Shown here: in pieces, positions 33,601 to 45,010 of the stretch
Layout: each line of letters opens with the position of its first letter
Numbering within the stretch: position 1 is the stretch's first letter
Source: Simmondsia chinensis
Lineage: Eukaryota; Streptophyta; Magnoliopsida; Caryophyllales; Simmondsiaceae
Assembly: GCA_018398585.1 (NCBI GenBank)
Contig: JAGTTD010000003.1
Coordinates: forward strand, 10,734,637-10,798,636
Direction: 5' to 3'
Length of the DNA stretch: 64,000 nt
Notes under the pieces: model-generated
Database searches by the model: none
What the model was told of the DNA's origin: nothing
The model's input: only the letters and a program-made list of their open reading frames with translations
Program-made: the position numbers and the translations under genes

Positions 33601-35200
33601 TTAGTTCAGAAGGTCTTTAAGAAACTTTGCATAAGCCAAGATCTATTTGATCGCATCAAGACGGGAGAATGTTAATCTTTACTTGCCTAAGAGTCCCCAA
33701 AATGTCTTCCCACTGCTTATCCTTCCAATTTGGATGTGGTGCAACTAAAGCTTGGGGGAAGGGCACTCTCGGTACATATAAGGAAGGAAGATCAGAGGTC
33801 TTAGGAGTGGAAGAAGGGTGCGTGACCTCATCGGTCTCCTTCTCTCTTTCCTTGTTCTTCTCTTCTTCCTCACCATTTATGGGTACTTCACTATCAACAC
33901 CCACCCATTGTCAACCTCCTTCCCACTTCTTAAAACTGCAATGGACTTTGCTTGTTCTTGATGGGGAGGATAGTTGTCTTGCGTCACACAGTTCCTGAGG
34001 TTCTCAATGATTTGGCTAGGGAGTCTTCCCTTATCTCTCCTACACAAAGTGTTAGCTAGTTGACCTATTTGGGTTTCTAGCTTTGAGATCGATTGTGTAT
34101 GGGAGTGGAGGAGCTGGGAATCAGCTTCCAAACCTTTCAGAACACTCAAAACCTTTTCTTCAAAATTTGAATTAGAGCTCATATTAGAAGGTTGAGAGTA
34201 GTTAGAAGCATACACTTGTAGTTGAAAGCCAAGAGGTCATGCCATACCAGATTGTTGAGGTCATGGATTCGGTTGTTTTTGCATGAATTGTCCTTCTCCT
34301 CCTTGCCTCTAGGAGAAGTTTGGATGGTTTCTCCAGCCTAAATTTTATGTGTTCAAGTACGGATCGTTCCTTGAGAATCGTCGGGCTATATTAACCTGTT
34401 CTTGTGAACACTCAACAAAGGGTGAAGGAGAGGGGCAATCAAGTGTAGAATGAGAAGGACTAGAATATGAAGAACAAGCACCATGCATGTTTTGAACAGA
34501 ACACATTAGGTACAGTAGAGGGAATCAATGTCATCTTAAATAAGGAAGTAAGCTGCTCTACAGAAGAGGCAAGAGAGTCTACTTTCTTATTTAAGTCCTC
34601 CTCTATTTAACCTAGCAGCATTTAAACGTGCATGTGCGGCATTCTGTTGTGAGTTCTCTTTCAAATATTCAAACAGTTCCCACGCTTAATCCTCATTCTT
34701 TCTAAAGAACTGACCACCACAAGAGGCATCAATAGTTTATTGATCCTTTCCATTCAACCTAAAATAAAAGTTCTGGACATGTTGCAATTTAGGGATAGCA
34801 TGATTTGGACAAGCTCTCAATAGTTTCCTAAACCTATCCCAACTCTCATGATACTCTTCACTCGAAAGTTGGTCAAAGGTGTTAATGGTTCTCTTTGTAA
34901 TGTTGGTCTTCCTAATGGGATAGAATTTCTTAAGAAATTCTTATTGCATTTGAGTCCAAGTACTAATCGTCCCACTAGGTAAGGTGCCTAACCATTACTT
35001 AGCATTTGCTTTCAAAGAGAAAGGAAAAAGACGAAGTACGATTGCGTCATCACTAACGTTAGGGATCCTGAAGGTTGAGCAAACCTCAATGAAACTATCG
35101 AAGTGTGGGTATCGGTTCTCATCGCCTAAGTCATGGAATAAAAGAAGCATTTGTATGGTAAGTGGCTTAAGCTCGAACTAATGGGCTATAGGGTCAAATC
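33601..35200 (-). pseudogene. gag: gag of Athila-like copy 2 (broken, N-terminus deleted)
   Basis: The minus strand aligns with copy 1 from FELKPLTIQM (about 35185) through SDDAIVLRLFPFSL, FLKKFYPIRKTN and CGGQFFRKNED. The tail (34215-33877) has YASNYSQPSNMSSNSNFEEK and LETQIGQLANTL, and 33904-33656 the charged linker. Several TAA/TAG stops replace Trp, Gln and Glu codons. The first 20 or so codons are deleted next to 35200. Confidence 0.85.
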
Positions 35201-35486
35201 TAGTAAGGTCAAGAAACAAAGAACGACGGGCGTACATGAATAAACAACCACGAGAAGCAAGTCAAACTAAAAATGAAAACTAGCAAAGCAAAAGAAATCA
35301 AACACTTAAAAAAAACAAATAATAAACTATTGTAAAATCTACCTATATATGAAAATCACTAGACAAAGACAAAAAGAAGAAGAAGAAGGAAAAAAAAAAA
35401 AAGAAAATAACCCTTTTTTCAAGAAAAGAAAATACTTTTTTTTATTTTTTAAAGAAAAGAGACAATAGGAAAGGAAAGGAAAGAAA
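35201..35486 (-). other. Leader of Athila-like copy 2, inner part
   Basis: Low-complexity A-rich (plus strand) DNA aligned with copy 1 at about 1000-1290. No gene. Confidence 0.6.
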
Positions 35487-35716
35487 CATACCTAGTGCCT
35501 CAAGGGCTCCCGCCAACGCAGGGTCTGGGGGGCCGGAAGTACGTAGCCTTCCCCCTTCAGGGTATTAAACTGAAGAGAGGTTGTTTCCCAATGCCCCCAA
35601 CCTGAGGGTGAGGACTTCCCAAGAGGTCACCCATCCTGGTACTACTCTCGCCCAAGCACGCTTAACTTCGGAGTTCTAATGGGATCCGGTGACGGCGTGC
35701 TAGTGCCCTCTCGGGT
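35487..35716 (-). mobile_element. 5S-rRNA-derived SINE with RTE-type tail
   Basis: On the minus strand the first 105 bases (35716-35610) match plant 5S rRNA from its 5' part to near its end, including ACCGGATCCCATTAGAACTC, GAAGTTAAGCGTGCTTGGGC and AGGATGGGTGACC, so the internal polymerase III promoter (A box, intermediate element, C box) is present. The rest (35609-35489) resembles the RTE LINE 3' end at 53107-53240: GGGGGAAGGCTACGTAC, CCAGACCCTGC and GGGAGCCCTTGAGGCACT. Possible duplication AAAGAAA at 35480-35486 and 35717-35723, weak because the site is purine-rich. It sits in the leader of copy 2. It is not a functional rRNA gene. Confidence 0.85.
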
Positions 35717-35810
35717 AAAGAAAAAAGACAATAATAATTAAAAAAATTTTAAAATCCTTAGTTAAGAATCAAAGAAAATCACAAAAATAAAATCACGAAC
35801 ATTACCTAGT

Positions 35811-35828
35811 TTCCTGACAACGGCACCA
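35811..35828 (-). other. Primer-binding site of Athila-like copy 2
   Basis: Minus-strand TGGTGCCGTTGTCAGGAA, seven bases inside the 5' LTR; the same tRNA type as copy 1. Confidence 0.82.
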
Positions 35829-35834
35829 AAATCT

Positions 35835-37430
35835 TGATGTGTTTTTCTACGTCTATCAAAATTTTATATTAAACTCTATCAACTAAACACATCTAAATTG
35901 AAGTTTAGGGCGAGAGATTGTCAAACCATAAGGACTAGGAGTATGTGAATTTATTCTAAGACCTAAATTGATTTGAAGAAAATTTGAGAGATTTTGTAGT
36001 GGTTAATCTAGAAAACGGTAATTAAACTGAGACAATCTATTTCTAAAGGAGAAAAGAGTTTGGATTTGGAACCTAGGGTTTTGAATTCATCATTATCCAA
36101 TTATTCTTACGTTATCTCTTAACTTGGGATTATTGATTATCACACAGGTAGTGGTTTAGGCTACAAGCTTCAAGCTACTAAGATAATGTTATTAGTATCG
36201 CCTAGTGACCCTATCTAAGTAAGCATAATAAAAACAGGTTCTACCTGACATATTATTAATTATCACGAATTGACCCTATCTAACTAAAGTATAGAGAAGA
36301 TAGGCTTTAATTAACAACTCGATGATTACTATTGCTTGATTAATTAATCCTAAAGCTACAAGCACGAAGAATCAATTTATCAATATCAATGATTAAAGGT
36401 TACAACCTTAAAAATCATATCAATTGAATAAACAAATAAAACACAATACTTCAAAGTATTTCTCACGCTCAAACAATTCATGTAACAAAAAAATTATCCC
36501 AAAATTATAAGTAATACAAAAGTAAAAATGTTAAGACTTCATCTAACCTTAGAGAGTAAGCTAGTTATCCATCAAGGATGAACCGGCAAAGGAGGAGATG
36601 AATGAACTAATGTCGGTTTCCATGCTAATTTCGCTCTTGTTCCAATTTAACGAAAAAAAGAAAATAAAATATCGAAAGAGTGAGAGAATTGAGAATGTGT
36701 TAAGCGGTGCTGCTGCAGTGCTTGTACAAAACAGAGAACCTCCTCCCTCAAACAAAGACGAAAATCCCCTAAAACAGAGCTTAAACAGCATTTATATCCC
36801 TTCTTACCACCGACTTTCTCCCTCATAGAACCCTACGTAAGCCCTATTCGATGCTGGGCTGAACTGGGATTGACGGCGTGGGTGACGATTGAACTGTGCA
36901 AAGGTGGGCCTGACGTTAAGCTTGGTGTCGGTGGCTGACGGGCTAAGCAGAGGACGCGGGCCCGGACTGGTCTAGTGTTGTAGGTGACTGGGCTTGTGTT
37001 TGGGCTGAGTTTAAGATGATGGACTGAGAATGGGGTTACAATGTGGGCCGGTTGGAGGTTGCGGATGACAGTGCTGCTATGGGCTTGACTGGAGATGACG
37101 GCCCTCAGAAACAGCGCTGGACCTGAGAAGATGGGTCTAGCGTTTGGTCATGGGTGAGCTTGGGCCTGAGGTTGGTGATGACGGGCCTGGTGCGGGTTGG
37201 TGTGTCGGGTCGGGCTCAGCTCATATGATCTCATTCCATCTCCGATTGAGTTGATTTAATTGTTTATGCATTGAATTTGTCTACTTTGCACCAAATTTTG
37301 GCGATTTTAGGAACTTTGATTTCGAACCTATAAAATATAAAAATTGACAAAGTAAGTATTAAACTATACTTAAGCAAGTCCATAATAATTAAGATAACAA
37401 TTAAAAGATGTATAAATATGAGATGCATCA
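35835..37430 (-). repeat. 5' LTR of Athila-like copy 2
   Basis: Plus-strand TGATGTGTTTTTCTACG to GAGATGCATCA, 1596 bp, paired with 11815-13403. Confidence 0.9.
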
Positions 37431-38310
37431 TTTATCTTTGGCATTCATCTATGAACTGATGAGTTTGTTATGCCTCCTATTTAGTGGTTGCGAATGCAAA
37501 ATCACACGAATAGTGATTAGTACTGCTCATACAATGCTCTTTGCACACAAATATTATCCAAAGGATGTGATTTATCATATAAACTATAGCAAATTTTTGA
37601 AGCACTTATGTCTGAGATGCAGCTTAATAACAATCACCCTTCATTATCTTCCTATCATGACACTTATTGCTAAGCAGAACCTATTGCTAAACAACACCTA
37701 TTGCCAAATTGAATAGGCTATGAAAGGAGTTTAAAACGAATTGTGGGAAAGTTCAAGACTATCTAGAAGTAGGTCATTGCGGATATTAAACTAGTTCATC
37801 CTATTGCTAGTTTTTTGTTCAAATGGCCATGCTCTAAAGGATTTTTTTACTGTTGAGCTATCATTGATGCTTGTATGTCACTAGCTTGTGACTCTTCATT
37901 TTGAGTAGGTGGTTAATAAGTGCCTAGAGTTAAGTAGATAAAAGCGGCCTTTTGTATCATTTTTCTTAAGTTATTGACCAATAATGGTGCCCAACTAACA
38001 GAGAGTTAGTTAAGATGTAGGTTGCTCAAGTATGATAACAAGTGTGGTCCATTTTGGACATTCCTATTAGAAATTTTATTGAGTCACAGTAAGCGACTTG
38101 ATTATAACTTGATGTTTGACTTATGATGCATAATGAAGTTTCTTGGTCCTAAAGAGATTTGCAACCTATGAATGAGGTTTGTGCTTGTAGTTGGGCCAAA
38201 GACCCCCTAACCCATGAAAAGATTTACAGTTTTGTTGGCAAGATTTAGTTCTGGTCTGAGGCGAGATTTCCCAGTTTGGAAATGATTCATTTAATGTTAA
38301 TAAAGAGAAT
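37431..38310. other. Internal non-coding DNA of the Tat-like element
   Basis: Begins with the TTTAT duplication of copy 2. Only a short frame (37408-37716, hydrophobic, no domain). Nothing recognisable. Confidence 0.45.
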
Positions 38311-38314
38311 ATAA

Positions 38315-38930
38315 CTCATGATTGGGGTGAAGTCCCTCAGTCTTAAAATAATTTCAACCACTGAGATAAGGAAATCTAGGTTGTGAATAGGGGCAACTCC
38401 TCCAGCCCTAAGTGATTTACATACTAGGATAAGGAAATTTAGACTGTGAATAGGGACGAAGTCCCCCAGCTCTAGAATGGTTTACACATTGGGATAAGAA
38501 AATTTAGGCTGTGATTAGGGATGAAGTCCCCCAACCTTAAAACGATATACATCACTATTGAAAAGAAATTTGGGCTGTTAATAGCGATGAAGTCCCCCAG
38601 TACTAAAATAATTTGCACATCAGGATAAGGAAATTTAGGTTGTGAATGGGGACAAAGTCCCCCAGCCCTATAATGGTTTACACATCAGGATAAGGAAATT
38701 TAGGATGTAAATAGGGTCAAAGTCCCCCAGCCATAGAATGGTTCACACATCGAGATAAAGAAATTTAGGATGTGAATAGGGATGAAGTCCCCTAGCCCAA
38801 AAATGATTTACATCACTATTGAAATGAAATTCGGGTTGTGAATCGGGACGAAGTCCCCCAAGCCTAAAACGATTTTTACACCAGCATGGATAAGGAATTG
38901 CGAATGAAGGCAAAGTCTTCTAGCTCGCAT
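38315..38930. repeat. Tandem array, unit about 65 bp, about 10 copies
   Basis: Each unit carries GACGAAGTCCCCCAGCCCTA, then AATGGTTTACACATC and GGATAAGGAAATTTAGG. Copies differ by roughly 10-25% by eye. Confidence 0.88.
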
Positions 38931-39290
38931 TACTTATGAAATGATTTCTAACTCAAAAGCCTTTTTGACTTTTGATTTTACTTGATTTAACTAGACCGAA
39001 CAGTATCTCCCAAAAGGTACTTAGCTTATAGCTACATTCGATTTTGGGAGATGGAGATATTGCGCAGCTTATGAAGTAAGTCAAGTATGGCAGCATTCTG
39101 TCTTTTTGACTAAATTGCCTATGCTAGTGCTTTGTAGGTGAATTATTGTCACGTTGGCACATGGCGAGTAGCTTGTTCAATAACAGCACATTAAGTTCCC
39201 ATTGGATGAATTGTTTGCTTCGAGATAGAATATGCCAATGAGAAATTCATGGAATAATTGGATTAGTCATGGATAGAAAGAGACAATAGA
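38931..39290. other. Non-coding spacer between two tandem arrays
   Basis: No gene or repeat seen. Confidence 0.45.
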
Positions 39291-39299
39291 TATGCCTTG

Positions 39300-40560
39300 C
39301 GAGTTCCAAGAGAAGTGGTTATGTAACCTACCTTGTAAATTAAAACGAGAATAATTTTCAATCCCTATGGAGTTATTGATTGAGTTATATATCAAAATGA
39401 AGCCATCAAAGCGTGCTAGGCGCCTATGATGGTTGTTAAGTTTTTGAACAAAGAAAATATGAAAAGAGGTAACAATACGAAGTGGGTGAATTCTGTGTGT
39501 AGTAGTTGTTTAACGTACCTTATAATTTAAAGTAATCACAACTTTTAATCCGTAAAGAGTTACGGATTGAGTTATATATCAAAATGAAGCTCTTGAAGAA
39601 TTCTATGTAACTATGATGAGATTTAAAATTTTTTATCAAAGATAATATGAGAAAGAGGTGAAAAGATGAACCAGGTGAATTCCAAGTGTAATGGTTACAT
39701 AACTTACCTTGTAACTTAAAACAAGGATAACTTTTAATCCGTGAAGAATTACGGATTGAGTTATAGCAAAGATGTTGAAGAGTGATGTATAACTATAATG
39801 CTTTTTAATGCTATTGATCAAAGATAATATGAAAGGGAGGGGAAAAGATGAACCGGGCGAATTCCAAGTGTGGTGGTTACATAATTTACCTTTTAATTTA
39901 AAACAAAGATAACTTTTAATCCATAAGGATCTATAGATTGCGTTATATATCAAAATGAAGCTCTTAAAGAGTTTCATGTAACTATAATGATTTTTAGATC
40001 TTTAGATCAAAGATAATATGAAAAGGAGGTGAAAAGTTGAACCGGGCAAATTCCAAGTCTAGTGGTTACATTGCTTACCTTGTAACTTAAAATAAGGATA
40101 ACTTTTAATTTGTGAAGAGCTACCAGATTAAGTTACATATCAAAACAAAGCTTTTAAAGATTTCTATTAACTATAATAATTTTTAAAGCTTTTGATCAAA
40201 GATAATATAAAAAGAAGGTGAAAAGATAAACAGGGCGAATTCCAAGTGTAGTGGTTACATAACTTACCTTGTAACTTAAAATAAGGATAACTTTTAATCC
40301 GTGAAGCGTTATGAATTGAGTTACATGTCAAAACGAAGAACTTGAAGTTTTCTATGTAACTTTAATAATTTTTAAAGCTTTTGACCAATGATAACATGAA
40401 AATGAGGCGAAAAGTTGAACCGGGCGAATTCCAAGTGCGGTGGTTACATAACTTTCCTTGTAACTTAAAACAGGGATAACTTTTAATCCGTAAGGAGTTA
40501 CGGATTGAGTTACATATTGAAATGAAGCTATCAAAGAGTTCTATTTAGCTAGATCTTTTC
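39300..40560. repeat. Tandem array, unit about 185 bp, about 7 copies
   Basis: Units contain AACCGGGCGAATTCCAAGTG, GGTTACATAACTTACCTTGT, AATCCGTGAAG and TTACGGATTGAGTTA. The longer minus-strand frames here (39977-39636, 40534-40352) repeat the same peptide and are products of the array. The length is near that of nucleosomal satellites. Confidence 0.88.
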
Positions 40561-40876
40561 TCTAATTTTTGATTAAAGAGAAGATAAGAAAGAGATAAAA
40601 AGTCACAATATTTGGCTTACTCAAATATGCTTGTTTGCACATATGAATATGTTTAAAAGTGCTCAAAGGAGGTAGAATATTTGACTTAATCAATCAAATT
40701 TCTTTACATGTTTATGAATAGTATGGAGCTTTTTGACTTACTTTATTTGAATAGGCTCGTTTTTATTAGAAAAATGAGATGAATGCCCAGAAAATGCTGA
40801 AAATTACTTTGAAGGACATTAAAAATGTTTGAATTCTACAAGAAACACCAAGCCAGGCGTGAGCTTATGATCCTTC
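40561..40876 (-). other. 5' untranslated part of the Tat-like element
   Basis: Between the 185-bp array and the primer-binding site; no gene. Confidence 0.5.
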
Positions 40877-40894
40877 CCGTAGGCAGCGCTAAAA
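40877..40894 (-). other. Primer-binding site of the Tat-like element
   Basis: Minus-strand TTTTAGCGCTGCCTACGGG directly follows the 5' LTR. It resembles the TTTGGCGCCGxCTGTGGG site of Tat/Ogre elements, with G-to-A changes. Confidence 0.6.
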
Positions 40895-41708
40895 TGTTTG
40901 TAATAAATTTGGCCAGTGTGCTTATTCATCATATTTAAGTAAGGTTTCAAATGGGGTTCACAAGGATAAGCTAAACTCAGGCTCTAGCTATACACCCAAC
41001 TTGATATTCTCAGTGAGTTCAAACAAACAGTTAGAGGGGCCTGTGGAGCAACCCATGGGGAACCCCTCCGATACTCGAGTCAGTATCAACACCATGAAAT
41101 AGTAAATGAAGACAAGTAATAAATAGACATAATAGATATAAAATACTTAGCCTGAGAGGAGTAGGACATTTGAACAATTATTGCTTCGGAGAGGTGATCG
41201 TAGAGGTGGAAGAAGAAGGAGGCCTGTAGTCCTCCTCCCCATGCCTTCTTTTATTCTCCCTCCTTTTCTCCCTTTATAAAAGGAGTGGGCGGACTAGTAT
41301 GAATTTTAGTATGAGCATGTTTGATTATATCCTTTAGTTATTTGTGCGGTCAAGTAGATAAAGTCGGCGAATTGCACAGTAAACAAAGTGTTGAATTGCA
41401 CTATTAGGCAAAGTGGGCGAATTTCACTATTGGGCAAAGTGGACGAATCGCACTGTTGGACAAAGTGGGCGAATTGTGTTGTTGTGCATAGTGGGAGAAT
41501 TGTGCTCTTGGACAAAGTGGGCGAATTGTGTTGTTTATACCCAGTGGGCGAATTACATTGTTTGTAGGAGAATTGCATGGATAGTGAGCAAGTTTCATGG
41601 ATAGTGGGCGAATTGTGTTTTATGCATTTTGGAGATATAGTTGTAAACAATTTTTTAACCTATTTGCCCCTCTACAGTAGCAAGCTGTTCAATTATAAGT
41701 TACCAATA
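40895..41708 (-). repeat. 5' LTR of the Tat-like element
   Basis: Plus-strand TGTTTGTAATAAATTT to AAGTTACCAATA, followed by GGGTG. Pairs with 9456-10334. The frames at 41306-41650 reflect the minisatellite. Confidence 0.78.
41360..41610. repeat. Minisatellite inside the Tat-like 5' LTR
   Basis: About seven copies of the GTGGGCGAATTG-type unit also found at 9895-10220. Confidence 0.75.
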
Positions 41709-42390
41709 GGGTGAACATTGGGTGGGTCGGGGTTGGGCTTGGGTAATGATCCACGAGACCTATTTAATATCCGACCCAAATCCAACCCAAACCCACAAAT
41801 TGATGCCTCCTCACCTTCATATTTAGCAGATAGCTTGGTAGGGAAAATTTAGCGGGACTTCGAGATATGTGAAGATGGGATATCTTGGCAACTGAGCCTT
41901 GGTCAAACTTCCCAGGACACGGCTTGGAAAGAAACTCGGCTTGAATGAGGAACCGGTAACTTCATAAGCATTGGTGGCTAAGGCTTGGTGGATTATCAGC
42001 TTGGCGAGTTGGCGTGCGGCTGCAGCTAGCGTGTATTTACGCAGCTGGGGTTAGAGGGTGTTTTAGTTTTGAGTTTAAGAAAGTGTTTTGGATAAGATAA
42101 AATTTGTTTTGATTTTATCTTTATTTCTAGGTCTTTATTTCTCTTAGAACGAGTCTCTCTTGTCTCAACACTATATAAATACCTCAAGCAAAAACTCAAA
42201 CACTCTTCTGCAAGGTATACTTTGGTAATAGATCCTTCGGGCCGACTTCTATTACCCACATAATCTTTAAGCCTATGGAAGAACCTAGTAAAATATACAC
42301 TAAGTAATTAATAAGACATTATTGAAAAGTATGTGTTGATTATTTTCAGAAATACAAAATCAAAAGGATATACATCTCTATTGGATACAT
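41709..42390. other. Unassigned DNA, starts with a possible hAT-type terminus
   Basis: 41709-41760 (GGGTGAACATTGGGTGGGTC) joined to 9441-9455 gives the TAGGGGTG...GGGTCGG pattern common at hAT ends. Further on, a TATA-like box (CTATATAAATACC, near 42170) and a transcript-leader-like stretch suggest an LTR or promoter remnant. No gene. Confidence 0.35.
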
Positions 42391-44500
42391 CTAGCGAAAA
42401 TGTACCATGCCAGCAACCTTTGCCTCATATGCCAAATGAATGGCTAGGTGCACCATTATATCAAAGAAGGAAGGGGACAATATTTGTTCAAGGTCGCAAA
42501 GAACTATCTTCATGGGATCTTCTAAGCACTCAAACTCATGTTGTGTCCTCACCTTTGAGCATAACTCTCTTAAACAGTTGCATAGCTCAATTATTACTCG
42601 ATTCACCTCCTTATTTTTCACTTTTTGCACTACTAATGGCAACAACTGTTACATCAAAATATGATGATCATGGCTTTCAATCCATATATCTTACGTTCCT
42701 TCACGTGCACACGCCGTGCAATGTTGGATGCATATCTATCAGGGACCTTGATTCTGGCCAATACATTCATAATTTCCTTCTGGCCAATACATTCATAATT
42801 TCCTTCTTCTATTAACCACTTAATGTGAAGCATGATGGACATAAAGCTATCCTTCCTCTTTTTGCTTTTGGGTGAAGTTGCTTCCAAATATTCATATCTT
42901 GAAGGTTAAGGTTTGATTGTAATATATCCTTTGTTTTCCCTTCAATGTTAAAAAGAGTCTTGGTCAAACTTTTAGAGATATTTTTATTAATATGCATAAC
43001 ATCCAAATTATATCATATTAGAAGGCGCTCCCAATATGGAAGCTGGAAGGATATGCTCCTCTTCTTCCAGGGTTGAACTTCATCTACCCTTCTCTTGCTC
43101 TTGTTTTGAGATGCAAGACCCTTACCTAGAGTCACATTCAACCCTACCATCTGTTCCAACAACCCCAACCCTGATCTTAATTTCGGAGCATGCCTCCTTT
43201 CACTAGTTCCATTAAATGATTTTCTATTATGAGGATATTTATGATCATCGGTAAGAAAGTGTCGATGTTCCTTATAACATAATTTCCTACTCCTTTTCAA
43301 GTAATGAGAACATGTATCTATGTTACAATAGGGACATACAAATTTTCCTTTAACTCTATACCTAGACAAATTACCATACGCCGGAAAGGCATTGATTGTC
43401 CACAATAATGATGCTTACAATGAGAAAGTCTCATTCTTCAAGGCATCATATGTCTTTGTTCCAATGTCCCACAACTCACTTAATTCCTGAATCAAAGGTT
43501 GCAAGTAAATATCAATATCATTGCCTGGTGCCTTGGGCCCAGGTATGAGCAAAGAAATCATAAAGTACTCTTGCTTCATACACATCCATGGGAATAAGTT
43601 ATACATCATCAAAACAACCGGCCATATACCATATTGTGTACCCATCATCCCAAAGGGATTGAACCCATCACTTGATAGACCAAGCCTAACATTGCATGGG
43701 TCTGGAGAGAAATTAGGGTAGCGTTCATCCAAATGCTTTCATGCCGCAGTGTCCACCGGATGCGTAAGCTTACCATATTTTGTGCGCTCATATGCATGCC
43801 ATCTCATATATCCAACTGGTTTGGATGACGCGGACATCCTCTTCGGTCTTGGTACCAAGGGGAAACGGTGAAGTACTTTGCTAGGAACTTTTGCACCATT
43901 AACTAGTGACAACACAACCCCACCATTTGTAGTTTTCCATCTTAAAGAGCCACAAACAGGTCATGTGTCACAGTCTTTCAACTCCTTCCAAAATAGCACA
44001 CAATCGTTAGGGCAAGCATCAATCTTTTTGTAGTCAAGACCCAACTTTTGAATTATGCTTTTTGTTTTATAAAAGGAGTTCAGCAATGTCTCACCTTTTG
44101 GAAGAGCTCTTTTAAAAATCTTTAGAAAAGCATCAAATCCAGCATTAGTCACTCCATGCAAGCATTTTAGATTATATAATTCAACAATAAACGAGAGCTT
44201 TGTAAATTCATCACATCCAGGATACAAGGCTGTATCTGCATCTTTTATGAGTTTATATGAATTTTTAGCCTCAACATTGCATCTCATTTTAGGTGGTTCT
44301 AATGATTCACTCAAATTAGGAGTATGCAATCCATAAGCATCCTCTAACATTTCATGCATACCATCATTTGACGACTCATCAGAAGTATCCATCTCACTAG
44401 CAAAATCATTTAGCTCGGGATACTCCACCTCACCATGGAGATTCCACTTGCTGCGTGCGTAATTATCATCCATTCCTTTAAGTGTCAGGTGAAGTTTCAC
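42391..44500 (-). pseudogene. TNP2-type CACTA transposase (broken)
   Basis: Six minus-strand pieces follow the order of the plant Transposase_21 family. 44500-43961 covers KLSFIVELYNLKCLHGVTNA and KKIDACPNDCVLFWKE. 43732-43415 has LGLSSDGFNPFGMMGTQYGI (the catalytic region with S-D-G) and SLLIPGPKAPGNDIDIYLQP. 43405-43013 has the Cys/His cluster CPYCNIDTCSHYL and the HRHFLTDDH motif. 43006-42812 has MDVMHINKNISKSLTKTLFN. 42887-42654 and 42645-42391 contain LCSKVRTQHEFECLEDP and PSFFDIMVHLAIHLAYEAK. The family cuts and joins CACTA ends. Frameshifts, stops and the missing C-terminus make this copy dead. Confidence 0.9.
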
Positions 44501-44569
44501 TCTATATAGGCAAGGTAAACAACAAGAAAATTGTTATTATGCTATATGAATGTATACGTTATAGTACAT

Positions 44570-45010
44570 GAATGTACAAGGTCTTGAACATCGATATATT
44601 TTGTCATTATAATTGTTTTTGATGGCAAGAAGCATTTTTAATGACAACTTTGTGTCGTTAAGTGGTGAAAAATGATTTAACGATGCTTAATTGCTGTTGC
44701 GACTTTTATCAAAAATAGTCTATATTGTCATTGCTATTTCAAATTAATAGTGCGAAAAATTTTAACAACGGTTTCTGTTGTCGTTAAAAAAATTTTCTAT
44801 GTGGCGGTGAATGCTTATAATGATGGCAATTGCTGTCATTATTGATGGGCTCTTTAATGACAGTGTCGTCTGACATTAAAGATTTTACTTTAAATGACAA
44901 CTTATGCTGTCGTTATTGATTTTACTTTTGACGACATACATAGTATACCGTCGTAGATGCTTTTTAACAACAGCTTGATTTAGCGGTCATGGGTAATTTT
45001 GTTTCTTGAC
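44570..45010. repeat. Subterminal repeats of CACTA remnant 1
   Basis: Repeated TGTCGTTAA / TGACAAC / TGACAGT motifs in both orientations. Such motifs bind TNP1-type proteins in En/Spm elements. Confidence 0.7.

Larger units (their letters stand above)
11815..37430 (-). mobile_element. Athila-like Ty3/gypsy retrotransposon, copy 2, split by nested elements
   Basis: LTRs at 35835-37430 (5') and 11815-13403 (3'), minus-strand polarity, flanked by TTTAC (11810-11814) and TTTAT (37431-37435), a TSD with one mismatch. Reading from the right: primer-binding site, leader with a SINE insertion, gag, protease, element B insertion, RT, RNase H, integrase, 3' non-coding region with a chromovirus insertion, polypurine tract. 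Every gene carries stops or frameshifts. Gag and the 3' region are closely related to copy 1. Because three other elements sit inside it, it is older than those. Confidence 0.85.
9456..41708 (-). mobile_element. Tat-like non-autonomous LTR element hosting a nest of insertions
   Basis: LTRs at 9456-10334 and 40895-41708 share sequence end to end and are flanked by the identical 5-bp repeat GGGTG at 9451-9455 and 41709-41713. A primer-binding site of Tat/Ogre type (40877-40894) and a polypurine tract (10341-10350) set minus-strand polarity. After removing copy 2 of the Athila-like element (11815-37430) about 4.9 kb of internal DNA remain. No gag or pol is readable in it; instead there are three tandem-repeat arrays. 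This matches large retrotransposon derivatives that depend on enzymes supplied by other elements. Confidence 0.72.

Noticed and set aside
35610..35716. A 5S rRNA gene
   Set aside because: The 5' 20 bases are altered, the 3' end runs into RTE-type tail instead of a T-run terminator, and it is a single copy inside a retrotransposon leader. It is a SINE head.
38315..38930. CRISPR-like array
   Set aside because: The repeats are direct, contiguous and mutated, with no unique spacers, and the DNA is eukaryotic.
39636..40534. Minus-strand frames with repeated hydrophobic peptides
   Set aside because: Products of the 185-bp array; the same peptide recurs each unit.
42333..42815. 160-codon plus-strand frame
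   Set aside because: Antisense to the TNP2-type transposase, which has recognisable motifs on the minus strand.
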